Assembly (NCBI GenBank): GCA_955651735.1
Contig: CATPAM010000199.1
Span: 1 to 5,694 of the forward strand
Reading direction: 5' to 3'
DNA length: 5,694 nt
Origin: Candidatus Acidiferrales bacterium
GTDB lineage: Bacteria; Acidobacteriota; Terriglobia; Acidiferrales; UBA7541
The translations under genes and the position numbers were made by a program. Under the pieces are notes generated by a model. That model ran no database searches, had not been told where the DNA came from, and saw only the letters and a list, made by a program, of their open reading frames with translations. The first letter of the stretch is position 1; the number at the start of each line of letters is the position of its first letter. Shown here one piece after another: positions 5,531 through 5,694 of this stretch.

Positions 5531-5692
5531 TCATCCTTCGTTGACAAGAATTTGAATTGCAACTTGAACAACCGATAGCGGGTGAGGAGGGAAGCCACCG
5601 CCGGCAACTGAGCCAGCGTAAAGGAGTTTCTTAGATCGCGCAAGACTGATAAACCCGGTTTTGGAGAAGTGGAACCCACGTATCAGGTGCAG
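5531..5692 (-). CDS. Open frame running in from the right edge, doubtful
   Basis: On the minus strand 53 codons stay open from the window edge to a TGA at 5531-5533, three bases before the lipoprotein ATG. The peptide includes GFHFSKTGFISLARSKKLL and ends QILVNEG. Third-position GC is high at first and then drops, and no motif is recognised. It could be the end of an upstream gene translationally coupled to the lipoprotein, or simply an open frame through the lipoprotein's leader, which should hold its promoter if the cluster starts here. I favour the second. No confident -35/-10 pair was found in this leader. Confidence 0.15.
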   Translation of the reverse strand: MHLIRGFHFSKTGFISLARSKKLLYAGSVAGGGFPPHPLSVVQVAIQILVNEG

Positions 5693-5694
5693 TC

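Noticed and set aside
5541..5569. Plus-strand TTGACA at 5541 as a rightward promoter
   Set aside because: The hexamer is perfect, but the bases 17 away (TTGAAC) do not match a -10 element, and no rightward gene follows within the window.

Overview
The window looks like a piece of chromosome from an Acidobacteriota bacterium (Terriglobia/Solibacter type). This is inferred from family resemblance. The main gene is a PknB-type Ser/Thr kinase joined through one membrane helix to a long TolB/PD40 beta-propeller region, an architecture greatly expanded in that phylum. The zinc-ribbon DUF4870 membrane protein and the small secreted proteins fit the same picture. Base composition is moderately GC-rich, with AT-richer intergenic stretches.

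Layout. At the left edge, minus strand, there is a possible partial gene (1-69), then the remnant of a short-chain dehydrogenase (about 50-309). Its C-terminal quarter is well preserved, but the Rossmann and catalytic parts are missing. A stretch with no recognisable gene (310-493) separates this from the receptor kinase (494-3163, minus). A divergent intergenic region (3164-3625) carries a TTGACT-18-TAAGAT promoter candidate so close to the kinase ATG that the mRNA would be leaderless or nearly so. The region also holds a hairpin followed by a T-tract and a well-formed ribosome binding site for the rightward zinc-ribbon membrane protein gene (3626-4066). A 400-base convergent region (4067-4465) has hairpins and one tiny ORF with a good ribosome site, but nothing that can be named.

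The right third (4466-5527, minus) is a compact three-gene cluster, read from right to left. It contains a small lipoprotein with a perfect seven-turn heptad coiled coil and a Lys/Arg-rich tail, an 81-residue protein of unknown function, and a DUF3558-like protein that has lost its expected signal peptide. The cluster may act at the cell envelope, but nothing in the sequence ties it functionally to the kinase.

No tRNA, rRNA, CRISPR array, transposase or prophage gene was seen. I did not find a convincing new defence or mobile system. The most notable points are the dehydrogenase remnant, the kinase's twelve repeat-like propeller units and leaderless promoter, the Lpp-like lipoprotein, and the disrupted 5' end of the DUF3558-like gene.
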